Assembly (NCBI RefSeq): GCF_900182655.1
Contig: NZ_FXTC01000001.1
Location: 496,001 to 560,000 of the forward strand
From: Chryseobacterium rhizoplanae
GTDB lineage: Bacteria > Bacteroidota > Bacteroidia > Flavobacteriales > Weeksellaceae
Reading direction: 5' to 3'
Length of the DNA stretch: 64,000 nucleotides
In this document: piece after piece, positions 42,190-51,037 of the stretch
Position numbering within the stretch: position 1 is the first letter of the stretch
How the letters are laid out: each line of letters begins with the position of its first letter
The notes under the pieces: generated by a model
The model's database searches: none
The model's input: the letters and a program-made list of their open reading frames with translations, nothing else
Told to the model about the DNA's origin: nothing
Program-made: the position numbers and the translations under genes

Positions 42190-42725
42190 TGAGATTGACT
42201 TTTGTATTGTGCTTATTGGCAGCTGAGTTGGTATTCGGACAAAAAATTACATGGGAGGAAGGCAGAAAGCTGACATGGGATAATTTTAAAAGCCCGGTCA
42301 ATAGGAAAAAAAATCCCGATGTAGCAGCGTATACCCATTGCGGCTGGGAGTTTTCTTCTATAAAATCTTCCAATCCAAAAGCGCCGGTTACGATTACCAT
42401 AAAAACCATATTTAACGAAGAAAAATCCTGGAAGGACGTGAAAAAGATGGATGATTACATTCTTCTTCATGAGCAGAAGCATTTTGATATTGCAGAATTA
42501 TTTGTAAGAAAATTCAGAAAGGCAGTCGCTGAAAAAATCAGGACTTCCGGTGATTATAACAAGTATTTCAAAGCCATTTATGACGGAATATCCAATGATT
42601 ACCAAGACTTCCAGATGGCCTATGACAGAGAAACCCGTCACGGCATCAATAAAGAAAAACAGACAGAATATAATAATACGATTTCTGAACAACTAGACAA
42701 CCTAAAAAGCTATCAAGCCCCTTGA
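42189..42725 (+). CDS. secreted DUF922-like zinc protease
   Basis: This 178-residue protein has a signal peptide ("MRLTFVLCLLAAELVFGQ"). The conserved "LTWDNFKSPVN" start of the domain is followed by the zinc motif "LLHEQKHFDIAE" (HEQKH, ~94-98). This is the pattern of the DUF922 predicted secreted Zn-dependent proteases. Its ATG overlaps the lipoprotein stop (TAATG), and its own TGA overlaps the TTG start of the next gene, so three genes are tightly coupled. The substrate is unknown. Confidence 0.75.
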   Translation: MRLTFVLCLLAAELVFGQKITWEEGRKLTWDNFKSPVNRKKNPDVAAYTHCGWEFSSIKSSNPKAPVTITIKTIFNEEKSWKDVKKMDDYILLHEQKHFDIAELFVRKFRKAVAEKIRTSGDYNKYFKAIYDGISNDYQDFQMAYDRETRHGINKEKQTEYNNTISEQLDNLKSYQAP

Positions 42726-45409
42726 AATTCCTCAATAAGATCATTCACGAACTGCTGGCGCAAAACCCGGATCTTTCTGCGTTTAATATCATTCTGCCCG
42801 GAAAACGTCCCATTGTGTTTATCAGACAAATTCTGGAGGAAAACAATTACTCAGGGCTTCTTCCCAATTTTTTTACCATAGAAGAACTTATCAATAAAAT
42901 TTCTGATCAGCAGCCGATTCAGGGAATTCCATTGTGGCTTTTCTCATTCGATGTATACAGAAGCCTGAATCTTATTCCCAGGGATGATTTTTCGGACTTT
43001 TTGAAGTGGTTTCCTACGCTGCAGAAGGACTGGGATGATATTCTCAAATTCTCAGACAGTGATCAGGCAGTTCTGCAGTATATGTTTGATGAGGAAAGGA
43101 TTAAAGAATGGGCTCAGGATCTTGGTGAGGATGATGATGTCCCAAGAAAGAAGTTTCTTAATTTCTGGCAGAATATGAACGTTTTTCTCCCTGTTTTAAA
43201 AGAGAGACTGAGGGAAAAGAATTGGGCGACTTCCGGAATGATTCATGAGGCAGCTAAAGCTAAGATTGCTGATTTTGCAAAAGATACCAAAGAAGAATTT
43301 ATCTTTTGTGGATTCAATGCCTTTACTCCGGTAGAGGAAAAGCTGGTAAGAAATCTTTTGAAATGGAATAAAGCGCAATGTTTTTTTCAGGCAGACCGTT
43401 ATTATTTCAATGACGAGAGACAGGAAGCCGGAAAGTTTCTGAGAAATCATAAAACCTGGAAAGAATTTGATGATAACAGGACTTTTCAATGGATAGAAGA
43501 CGATTTTAACCAACCTAAAAAAATTAAGGTATACGAAGTATCCGGAAATGTGACCCAGACGAAAGTGCTGCCGGAAATTTTTAAGGAAATCAATAATAAA
43601 ACGTATTCCAATACAGCCGTAGTATTGCTGGATGAAAACCTTCTTCCCGCAAGTCTGGATGTAATGCATGGTGTGGATAATCTGAATATCACAATGGGAT
43701 TCCCATTGAAGAACCTGTCTTTCTCCAATGCTGTGAAACGTTTGTTCTATCTGCAGAAACAACTGGAAAAAAATAAATCCTCCTATTACTACAGAGATGT
43801 TTTTCCGATTCTGGAAGAACTGCCTAAATCTGATGAAGATGAGCTTCTTATCAACGATTTTAAAGCCAAAGTAGAGGAGAGGAATATTGTTTATATTTCT
43901 AATAAGCTTCTGCATGAACTGCTGAGTGGGTTATCATATTTTAACCTTCTTCAGAAAGCCCAGGGGACGAATATTTATCTGGATATGCTTATTACGTTTT
44001 GCCAGCAGGTAAAATGGCTTGAAATAGACGATATCCAGTATGAGAATGTTTCTCACTTTGAAAATGCATTCAGGATCATCAAAAACCAGCTGACTCCTTA
44101 CAATATTGAGATCAAAATGGAAACGCTGGAAATTCTGATCAACCAGCATATTAATTCTGAAAGTATCGATTTTCAGGGAGAACCGTTGAGAGGACTGCAG
44201 ATCATGGGATTGCTGGAAACCCGTCTCCTGAATTTTGAAAATGTTATTCTGCTTTCTGTCAACGAAGGAAAACTTCCTCTTGGAAACTCTCAGAATACCT
44301 ATATTCCTTTTGATATCCGAAGGTTTTTTGATCTTCATACTTTCCTGGAAAATGACAGCATCTATGCTTATCACTTTTACAGACTGATTCAGGATGCAAA
44401 GAATGTACACTTGTTATATAATGCTCTAAGTTCCGGAGTGAATACAGGGGAGAAGAGCCGTTTCATTACACAGATTGAAATGGAGAGCTCACACGAGATT
44501 GAACATCTGATTATTGAAAATTCTTCCGAGCCTATTACCACCAAACCTATAGAAATTTCCAAGACGCAGATTGTACAGGACCGCCTTCAGAGATGGAAAG
44601 AAAAAGTATCTGCCTCCCACCTTACAAGTTACCTCTATAATCCGATTGATTTCTACCTTTCCAAGATTTTGAATACCTCAGAAACGGATGAAATCGAAGA
44701 AGAGCTGTCTGTGAAAAATTACGGAAACCTGGTCCATTATTCACTTCAAGAAGTATATGAGGTGTTGAAGGGTAAGGTTTTAAAAGAAAGTGATTTAAAA
44801 GATTCAGTTAAAGCGATAGATCACTATACAAATATTGCTATTGAAAAGCTGAAACATCAGCCGGAATTCTATGAGAAGGGAATGAATTATATTCATAAAG
44901 CAATTGCTAAAAAAGTGATTGAAAATGTCCTTAGCCATGATCTTGAATTAATAAAACAGGGAAACAAACTGGAGATTGTTGATATCGAAAGAAGGTTTGA
45001 AAACATTGATTTTCCTTTGGATGGGAATGATAAAATTTCTTTCTTCGGATTCATTGACCGGATTGATAAACTGAACGGCACTTTAAGAATCATCGATTAT
45101 AAAACAGCCAAGATCAAAAATCTCAGCGTTAAAATTGATGGAGATAACGTAGCTGAATATTTCCACAACAGTGAAAGAAAACAGGCGCTTCAGCTTTGTA
45201 TTTATCATTATGTGGTGCAGCATCTTCCTGAGTTTTGGGGATACCCGATTGAAACAGGAATCTGGAGCTTTGCAGATGCTAAAAAAGGAATGGTTTCCCT
45301 GCAGTTTGACAAAGGAAATATTGATGATGCCATGAAATCAGTCAAAAGTCTGATCCTTGAAATCCTGAATCCGGACGTTAATTTTGTGGAAACAATAAAA
45401 ACCTATTAA
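42722..45409 (+). CDS. AddB-like PD-(D/E)XK nuclease / inactivated helicase
   Basis: This 895-residue protein starts at a TTG that overlaps the previous TGA (TTGA); the residues after it ("KFLNKIIHELLAQNPDLS") look like a native N-terminus. The N-terminal two-thirds resemble a degenerate UvrD-like helicase, with "NIILPGKRPIVFIRQIL" in place of Walker A. The C-terminal ~230 residues hold a PD-(D/E)XK nuclease: "GNLVHYSLQEV", "FFGFIDRID" (~D778) and "IIDYKTAK" (D790, K792). This is the AddB architecture for double-strand break end processing. The expected AddA helicase partner is not adjacent. Confidence 0.85.
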   Translation: MKFLNKIIHELLAQNPDLSAFNIILPGKRPIVFIRQILEENNYSGLLPNFFTIEELINKISDQQPIQGIPLWLFSFDVYRSLNLIPRDDFSDFLKWFPTLQKDWDDILKFSDSDQAVLQYMFDEERIKEWAQDLGEDDDVPRKKFLNFWQNMNVFLPVLKERLREKNWATSGMIHEAAKAKIADFAKDTKEEFIFCGFNAFTPVEEKLVRNLLKWNKAQCFFQADRYYFNDERQEAGKFLRNHKTWKEFDDNRTFQWIEDDFNQPKKIKVYEVSGNVTQTKVLPEIFKEINNKTYSNTAVVLLDENLLPASLDVMHGVDNLNITMGFPLKNLSFSNAVKRLFYLQKQLEKNKSSYYYRDVFPILEELPKSDEDELLINDFKAKVEERNIVYISNKLLHELLSGLSYFNLLQKAQGTNIYLDMLITFCQQVKWLEIDDIQYENVSHFENAFRIIKNQLTPYNIEIKMETLEILINQHINSESIDFQGEPLRGLQIMGLLETRLLNFENVILLSVNEGKLPLGNSQNTYIPFDIRRFFDLHTFLENDSIYAYHFYRLIQDAKNVHLLYNALSSGVNTGEKSRFITQIEMESSHEIEHLIIENSSEPITTKPIEISKTQIVQDRLQRWKEKVSASHLTSYLYNPIDFYLSKILNTSETDEIEEELSVKNYGNLVHYSLQEVYEVLKGKVLKESDLKDSVKAIDHYTNIAIEKLKHQPEFYEKGMNYIHKAIAKKVIENVLSHDLELIKQGNKLEIVDIERRFENIDFPLDGNDKISFFGFIDRIDKLNGTLRIIDYKTAKIKNLSVKIDGDNVAEYFHNSERKQALQLCIYHYVVQHLPEFWGYPIETGIWSFADAKKGMVSLQFDKGNIDDAMKSVKSLILEILNPDVNFVETIKTY

Positions 45410-45588
45410 AATTATTTAATATTGAGTAAGTGATATTTTTACTTGAAAATCAATAGGTTAATTATTTGAAGTGACAGGCTGAAATACATTGATTTACTTC
45501 GTAAAACAGCCGTAAAGCAGACGGTTTTTGTGTATCTTTACTCTTTATAACTTTTAAAGTTTTCAATCGGATACCCTAAGAATCACCA

Positions 45589-47952
45589 ATGAAAAAGATC
45601 CTGATATTTTTTGCCATCGCTTTCTCTCTTACGATCAAGTCTCAGCAAAAGAATGATTCTCTGAATATTGCCCTTCAGAATGTGACTAAAGATACTAAAT
45701 TTGGTCTTGCGCTCAGTGGCGGTGGTGCAAAGGGGTTTGCACACATTGGGATTCTGAAGATGATTGATTCATTGGGAATCAAGGTAGATTACATCACAGG
45801 AACCAGTATGGGTGGGATTCTGGGCGGTTTGTATGCGATGGGGTACAATGCGGACCAGCTGAAGCGTACGATCTATAAAATGGACTGGAACAGGATTCTG
45901 AGTAATAAAATTCCTTACAGCAAAGTCAATATCAGTGAAAAAGATGAGTATGACAAATACATTCTTGAATTTCCCGTAGTCAAAGGATTTCCAACTCTCC
46001 CAGGCTCGTATATTGAAGGGCAGTATATGGGAGAAGTTCTTAATACACTTACTTTCAATGCAAAACATATCAATGATTTCAGCAAGCTGAGAATTCCTGT
46101 TCAGCTTACTTCTTCTGATATCGAAAATGGCGGACTGGTGATGCAGAAGCAAGGCTCTTTACCGCTTGCTATTCGTGCTACATTGGCAATTCCTGCGGCT
46201 TTTGCACCTGTTTATATTGATGGGAAGCTTTTGGTGGATGGCGGATTGGATCGTAATTATCCAGCCAATGAGGTTCGGGAGATGGGAGCAGATTTTGTGA
46301 TTGGCGGTTATACAGGTTTCAGGCTTTTTACCAAAAAAGAAATTGAAAATCCGATGAAGATGATTTATCAGACTCATGCCATCCGTTCGGTAGAGGATTT
46401 TAAGCATCAGAAGGAGCTGTCTAATGTATTGGTAGATTTTGTAGATCCTTTGGGTGAGATTACAACGAAGGATTTTGCCAAATTCAGGAGGATCATCAAA
46501 ATTGGAGAAGTGGAAGCCAGAAAACACCTTCCTGAGTTTGTGGCCCTGGCAGAAGCTCAGCGAAAGGCCGGAATCCAATATGAACATCAGATGATTGAAG
46601 AGGTGAAACTGCCTACTACAAAATTCACGTTTAATGAAGAAGATGGAACTCCTATTAACGATGCCGCGGAGATTGAGGTGCTTAAAAAACAAATGGGACT
46701 GACAGAAGGAAAATATTATGATGCAAAAACCGTAAATGAAGCAATAGACAGAGTATTTGGAATGCGTCAGTATGTAAAAGTGTATTATACTTACACGAAC
46801 GAAAATGATGGTCTTGTCATGAATGTTTTTGTGAAAAGAGCAAAAAAAGGGGCTTTTAAGCTGGCTCTGCATTACGATACAGAACAGTCGGTTGGGATTA
46901 TTGTTAATTATACCTACAGGAATATTCTCCTGAACAGGTCCAGATTTTTAGCAACCGTAGATATTTCAGAACGTTTTAAGGCTAAACTGGCTTATCAGCA
47001 GTTTCTGGACAGCGGAGAGCGTTTGTGGCTGGATCTGGAAGCTAAGATGATTAATCTTAAAAGTAATGACCTGAACTTCAGACTGTATGATGTAAATGAT
47101 GATGGCAGTGACCGTTTTCCCAATCATATGTATCGTAATATAACGGGAAAGATTGCTTTGAATTATAATGTAAGTCCAAATGCCTATCTGTCATTGGGAA
47201 CAGAATTCAGTACGGAAAGAATGTACAGTTTACTGGATAAAGTGGATCAGTCAAAAGTGGATAATTACAGTAAAAAACTATATAACCATAGTAATTTCAA
47301 CACATTTCTGAAGTTTGAACATAACAGTCTCAACAAAAGATACTTTACCACAAAAGGGAATCATCTTCAGGTGAGTACAAGATTTTATTACGGAGATCAG
47401 TATGAACTTTACGATCTGAATACAGTACAGCCTCTTCTGTATCTGATACTCAACCCTAAAGACTCCTATTATTACGAACCTAAAAACCTTATTTCTTTTA
47501 CTTTAAATGAGAATTTTTTCTATCCGATTACACGAAGACTGACTGTCAAAGCAAATGTGTTTTTAGGAGCCAGTTTTGGATCAAAAAGAGGCGATCAGGT
47601 TCCTTATTTATTCCTGAATCAGAAATATAATCTTGGAGGAAGCGAATATAATAATGATCTATTAAGTCCTGAATTCAACGGTCTTCGTCAGAAAGAACTT
47701 CCTATGACTTCTGTTGCCAAAACAGCAATATCACTTCAGTACAGGATTATGAAAAAACTTTATCTTACCCCTTCTTTCAGCTATGGAAAAGTGAGTGAAG
47801 AGCTTTCTCCTTTTAATAATAGTTTCGATATGTTTGGGTATGGAGTGAACCTTGGATATGAATCTCTCATAGGTCCTATAAGTATCAATGTTTCCAGAAA
47901 CAACCAGCTTGATTTTTCAAGGATATATTTCAGCGTTGGTTTTAAGTTTTAA
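45589..47952 (+). CDS. patatin-like phospholipase fused to an Omp85-type barrel
   Basis: This 787-residue protein has a signal peptide ("MKKILIFFAIAFSLTIKSQ"). Residues ~37-300 are a patatin domain: the oxyanion loop "SGGGAKGFAH" (44-49), the nucleophile in "GTSMGG" (S73) and the catalytic Asp in "VDGGLDRNYP" (D217). A POTRA-like segment (~330-415) and a C-terminal beta-barrel (~420-787) follow, ending in "RIYFSVGFKF" with a terminal Phe. This is the PlpD/type Vd layout, placing the lipase at the outer membrane. The dyad looks intact, so it should be an active phospholipase. Confidence 0.92.
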   Translation: MKKILIFFAIAFSLTIKSQQKNDSLNIALQNVTKDTKFGLALSGGGAKGFAHIGILKMIDSLGIKVDYITGTSMGGILGGLYAMGYNADQLKRTIYKMDWNRILSNKIPYSKVNISEKDEYDKYILEFPVVKGFPTLPGSYIEGQYMGEVLNTLTFNAKHINDFSKLRIPVQLTSSDIENGGLVMQKQGSLPLAIRATLAIPAAFAPVYIDGKLLVDGGLDRNYPANEVREMGADFVIGGYTGFRLFTKKEIENPMKMIYQTHAIRSVEDFKHQKELSNVLVDFVDPLGEITTKDFAKFRRIIKIGEVEARKHLPEFVALAEAQRKAGIQYEHQMIEEVKLPTTKFTFNEEDGTPINDAAEIEVLKKQMGLTEGKYYDAKTVNEAIDRVFGMRQYVKVYYTYTNENDGLVMNVFVKRAKKGAFKLALHYDTEQSVGIIVNYTYRNILLNRSRFLATVDISERFKAKLAYQQFLDSGERLWLDLEAKMINLKSNDLNFRLYDVNDDGSDRFPNHMYRNITGKIALNYNVSPNAYLSLGTEFSTERMYSLLDKVDQSKVDNYSKKLYNHSNFNTFLKFEHNSLNKRYFTTKGNHLQVSTRFYYGDQYELYDLNTVQPLLYLILNPKDSYYYEPKNLISFTLNENFFYPITRRLTVKANVFLGASFGSKRGDQVPYLFLNQKYNLGGSEYNNDLLSPEFNGLRQKELPMTSVAKTAISLQYRIMKKLYLTPSFSYGKVSEELSPFNNSFDMFGYGVNLGYESLIGPISINVSRNNQLDFSRIYFSVGFKF

Positions 47953-48041
47953 GCGTCAGTAGAATTTGTTACTTAAATTATTAATTTAAGTAAGGATGTT
48001 TATTGTTTATTATATTAATGACTTATTGTAATTATTGCTAT

Positions 48042-48067
48042 AAAAAAGCACCTCATTGCTGAAGTGC
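48042..48067 (-). terminator. terminator of lipase A
   Basis: GCACCTCA (48048-48055) and TGAAGTGC (48060-48067) form an 8-bp stem with one G-U on the minus-strand RNA, followed by T6. Confidence 0.75.
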
Positions 48068-48108
48068 CAAAAATTAACTTGAAATGAGATATGTAAGAGT
48101 GATTGATT

Positions 48109-50064
48109 CTACAATTTTACTTTTTTATTAATGACTTTTCCATTAGAAAGCGTTAGTTGAACTATATAGACTCCAGCTTCTAAGCTTCCTGACTCAAATT
48201 GTGTCTTATTAACTTCCTGCTGATGTACTAAAGCCCCAGAAATACTGTAGATACTGATGTTTTTAATAGCATCATTAGCTCTGGCCTTGATTTGACGATT
48301 TTGCGTGAAGATATCGGTGCTGCTTTGTAAGGATTGGCTACCAATGGCTTTATTGAACTGCAGATTATAAAAAGGGGTTACCACTTCGAAAGTGTACATT
48401 TGAGAATCCAGTTTTTTCAGATCAATACCTCCCGCTTCCTTGTATTTTTCTTTTGAAATGCTGGTGATCAAATTTTTATTCTGATCGAAAATATTCACTG
48501 AAGAAAGCTCATCCTGACCAATTTTTAATTGTAAAATATGATTGATTTCTGACTGTACGATTTCATTTTCAGCAATCGTTGCAGGTGTATTCTTGATATA
48601 CGGGATCATTTTATTTTCATTGTTTTCCGTTACTTTAAGCAGATAAACTCCATCTTTTAAAGTAGATAAATTTTGGTTTGCAGTAGATCTGCCGACTGTT
48701 TTTTCTTTATTAAAATCTGTAATTTCCATCAATTGCATATTTCCAAGATCAGGTTTTATCTGGGAAGAAGATAACGGGTTCGTATCAGGTGATTTATTGT
48801 CTGATTGCTTACCAAAAATAGACCCTGCTATTGCCCATTGGTTTAGCAATCCTCCACTTCTAAGAGAGTTAAACTTTGCATTAGATGCTAAAACAAAAGG
48901 TATAGCTCCTCCGCTGTGACCTAAAGGTCCCCACGATAAGCTCTTGATATTATATTTATTAAAATCATACCAAGGATAATAACCTCGCTGTGTATCCACT
49001 GTACTATAGGAATTGTTAGGAGGAATGATTTCATCTATTGTAGAAGTTCCCATAGTTGTAGGTGTTTTGTTGTACCAATCAGAAACATTATTGGCTTTCA
49101 GGCATTTTCTGGCGTTTGCATTCTGATTATTGATTACATCATTGATGAATTCTGATGTGAACATATTCCTCCATATAATTGGTCCCCATAATAACCCACC
49201 ATTATCTTTTGTTACATGATAATCAAAGGCATTTAGATAATCAGGTGAGATAACTTCAGAAATACTGTTTGTGTATATATTATAACCTGCAGATTGACAG
49301 GAGTTTAAGATGTAGCCTATAAATGCCGTTACCGGGTAAATGTCTTTTTGCAAAATACCTTCATTAAGGGTAATGCCAGAAAGATCATAAGGACCATCTC
49401 CCATGAAAGCATATTTTATTTTAAGGTTATCAGGATTATTTACACTAAGATATTTTAAGGTAGACATTGCAGCGTGTCCTCCTTGCGAATAGCCTGCTAA
49501 GAAATATTCATCATATCTTTTTACATTCAACTGAGATAAAACCTTGTTTGCCGCTTTTACAAAATCTACGGTTGCCCCACCTTCTGTTACAGAATTTATA
49601 TAGGGATGAATTCCATCTCCGGTTCCCATTCCCACATAATCAGGAGCCATTACGATGTATCCGTTCAATGCATAAGAAAGTTCCATGGCAAAACCAAACC
49701 AGAAAATACCTTTTAGATTCGATGGAACATTATTACGAGAATCTGTTGTCGGGTGGTCATGAATAACAGTAGATAGTTTGTAGTTTACATTAGGATACAT
49801 GACAAGTCCAGTTGCTTTTACAAGAGCATTTTTTTCATTTTTGGTATAATAGGTAATTTTGTAAGCCTTCAATCCTACATTAAAGCCATTGAGGTAGCTT
49901 ACAAAATCCGGAGCGTTCTGTTCACCAAGATTATTACCGATAAAGTTAGTAACTCCTTGTGGTGTTAGATCTAGTTTTTGTTCTACACTTACAAGGTCAC
50001 CTGCTTGTTGGCCAAAATAAAAGGGCGCAGCAAAGCTTAACAGAAATAAAGATAATTTTTTCAT
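48109..50064 (-). CDS. T9SS-exported alpha/beta hydrolase lipase (copy A)
   Basis: This 651-residue protein has a signal peptide ("MKKLSLFLLSFAAPFYFGQ"). The hydrolase domain (~20-420) resembles secretory lipases: "VIHDHPTTDSRNNVPSN", "MAPDYVGMGTGDGIHPY" and the nucleophile elbow "LAGYSQGGHA" (S193). A linker region follows, then a type A T9SS sorting tail ending "ESGSLEAGVYIVQLTLSNGK" and "VINKKVKL". It should be carried across the outer membrane by the type 9 system. It is nearly identical to copy B over the last ~265 residues but clearly diverged over the first ~385. Confidence 0.9.
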   Translation of the reverse strand: MKKLSLFLLSFAAPFYFGQQAGDLVSVEQKLDLTPQGVTNFIGNNLGEQNAPDFVSYLNGFNVGLKAYKITYYTKNEKNALVKATGLVMYPNVNYKLSTVIHDHPTTDSRNNVPSNLKGIFWFGFAMELSYALNGYIVMAPDYVGMGTGDGIHPYINSVTEGGATVDFVKAANKVLSQLNVKRYDEYFLAGYSQGGHAAMSTLKYLSVNNPDNLKIKYAFMGDGPYDLSGITLNEGILQKDIYPVTAFIGYILNSCQSAGYNIYTNSISEVISPDYLNAFDYHVTKDNGGLLWGPIIWRNMFTSEFINDVINNQNANARKCLKANNVSDWYNKTPTTMGTSTIDEIIPPNNSYSTVDTQRGYYPWYDFNKYNIKSLSWGPLGHSGGAIPFVLASNAKFNSLRSGGLLNQWAIAGSIFGKQSDNKSPDTNPLSSSQIKPDLGNMQLMEITDFNKEKTVGRSTANQNLSTLKDGVYLLKVTENNENKMIPYIKNTPATIAENEIVQSEINHILQLKIGQDELSSVNIFDQNKNLITSISKEKYKEAGGIDLKKLDSQMYTFEVVTPFYNLQFNKAIGSQSLQSSTDIFTQNRQIKARANDAIKNISIYSISGALVHQQEVNKTQFESGSLEAGVYIVQLTLSNGKVINKKVKL

Positions 50065-50582
50065 GTGTGTGTGTGTTTAAATTATTGTTTGATTTTTAAA
50101 TATTATGGGTTGATTATGTTGAATTATTAAAGTGAAATTATTTAATGTTTAGTTATTGTTTGATCTTTGAATATCATTTTTTAAGTATTGTTATTTCATC
50201 GTTTAGGGTGATAATGAAGGATGATTTAATTGCTTGAAACGGTATTCTAAAAAAGGCTTTTTTATGTATAAATGTGCTTTTTGGTTTTTAATTTATGCTT
50301 TTACATATGAAATTAACTGTATCTAAGGAATTCTTTTGGTTAAATATTTTGATATAGTTAAAAGAATATTAGCGCTGTCCGATTGTTTATTTCTTGTTAT
50401 ATTATAAGTTGGCTGCTTCATGTTTAATTTGTGTTTAATTTTTTGAAGTTAACTATTTATTAACAATGGTCTTGATTTTACTAGCTAAACAATTATTCAT
50501 TGAATATCAATTCCTAGGAAAGTGAATAAAATAAAAGAGTCTGATCAATTGACCAGACTCTAATGATATATTTTGGCTTTAC
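50065..50582. other. upstream region of lipase A (duplicated spacer)
   Basis: This 518-bp non-coding spacer matches 52991-53483 before lipase B with small indels, including shared blocks such as ATCGTTTAGGGTGATAATGA. It presumably carries the lipase promoter. A GT-rich microsatellite (GTGTGTGTGT, 50065-50075) sits next to the start codon. No ORF. Confidence 0.65.
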
Positions 50583-50734
50583 TTAAAAAGCGTTAATTCC
50601 CGTAATATCTAAACCGGTGATTAACAAATGAACGTCGTGAGTTCCTTCATATGTAATTACGGATTCCAGATTGGCAGCATGTCTCATCATTGGGAATTCA
50701 CCCATAATACCCCATGCCTCACAGAATTTGTCTT
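50583..50734 (-). pseudogene. 3' fragment of an acyl-CoA dehydrogenase gene
   Basis: These ~152 bp match the last ~50 codons of the intact gene at 53484-54662, including the stop codon. A one-base insertion near 50710 breaks the frame. Homology ends at about 50734, and no start or catalytic part is present. It is a relic carried along by the tandem duplication of the lipase gene. Confidence 0.88.
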
Positions 50735-50971
50735 TTTTCATGGAGATTTAAAAAGACTAAAGTGATTAAAACAATAAAGCTTTGTTCGGGATAGTTATTA
50801 ATCAGGCCTCAGCAATTGATACCATTGAATATAAATTCAGCATTACACTTGGCTTGCAATGATCCAGAAAGCTATACTAAAATTGACAACTGAAATATTC
50901 AGCGCTTATGTTTACAGGAAGTGAAAACTTCGCCCCCTTTTGGTAACTTTCCTGTTTTGTATAAACTAAAA

Positions 50972-50997
50972 AGCACCCCATCCATCGCCGGAGTGCT
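50972..50997 (-). terminator. terminator of lipase B
   Basis: AGCACCCC (50972-50979) and GGAGTGCT (50990-50997) form an 8-bp stem (one G-U on the minus strand) followed by TTTTT. It is the counterpart of the hairpin at 48048. Confidence 0.7.
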
Positions 50998-51037
50998 CAA
51001 AATTAACTTGAAATAAGATATATAAGAGTGATTGATT

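Larger units (their letters stand above)
48041..50734. repeat. tandem duplication copy A (lipase, leader and acyl-CoA dehydrogenase fragment)
   Basis: This copy matches copy B (about 50971-53636) from the terminator hairpin, through the lipase gene and its ~500-bp upstream region, into the 3' end of an acyl-CoA dehydrogenase gene. Homology stops near 50734, where unrelated sequence begins. Boundaries are read by eye. Confidence 0.8.

Noticed and set aside
43196..43915. Minus-strand 239-codon ORF inside the AddB-like gene
   Set aside because: It is opposite to a well-supported 895-residue frame, is rich in Phe, Ile and Lys as typical antisense shadows, and has no start signals.
46159..46872. 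Minus-strand 237-codon ORF inside the patatin gene
   Set aside because: Shadow of the patatin-barrel frame; high His, Ser and Phe content and no recognisable domain.
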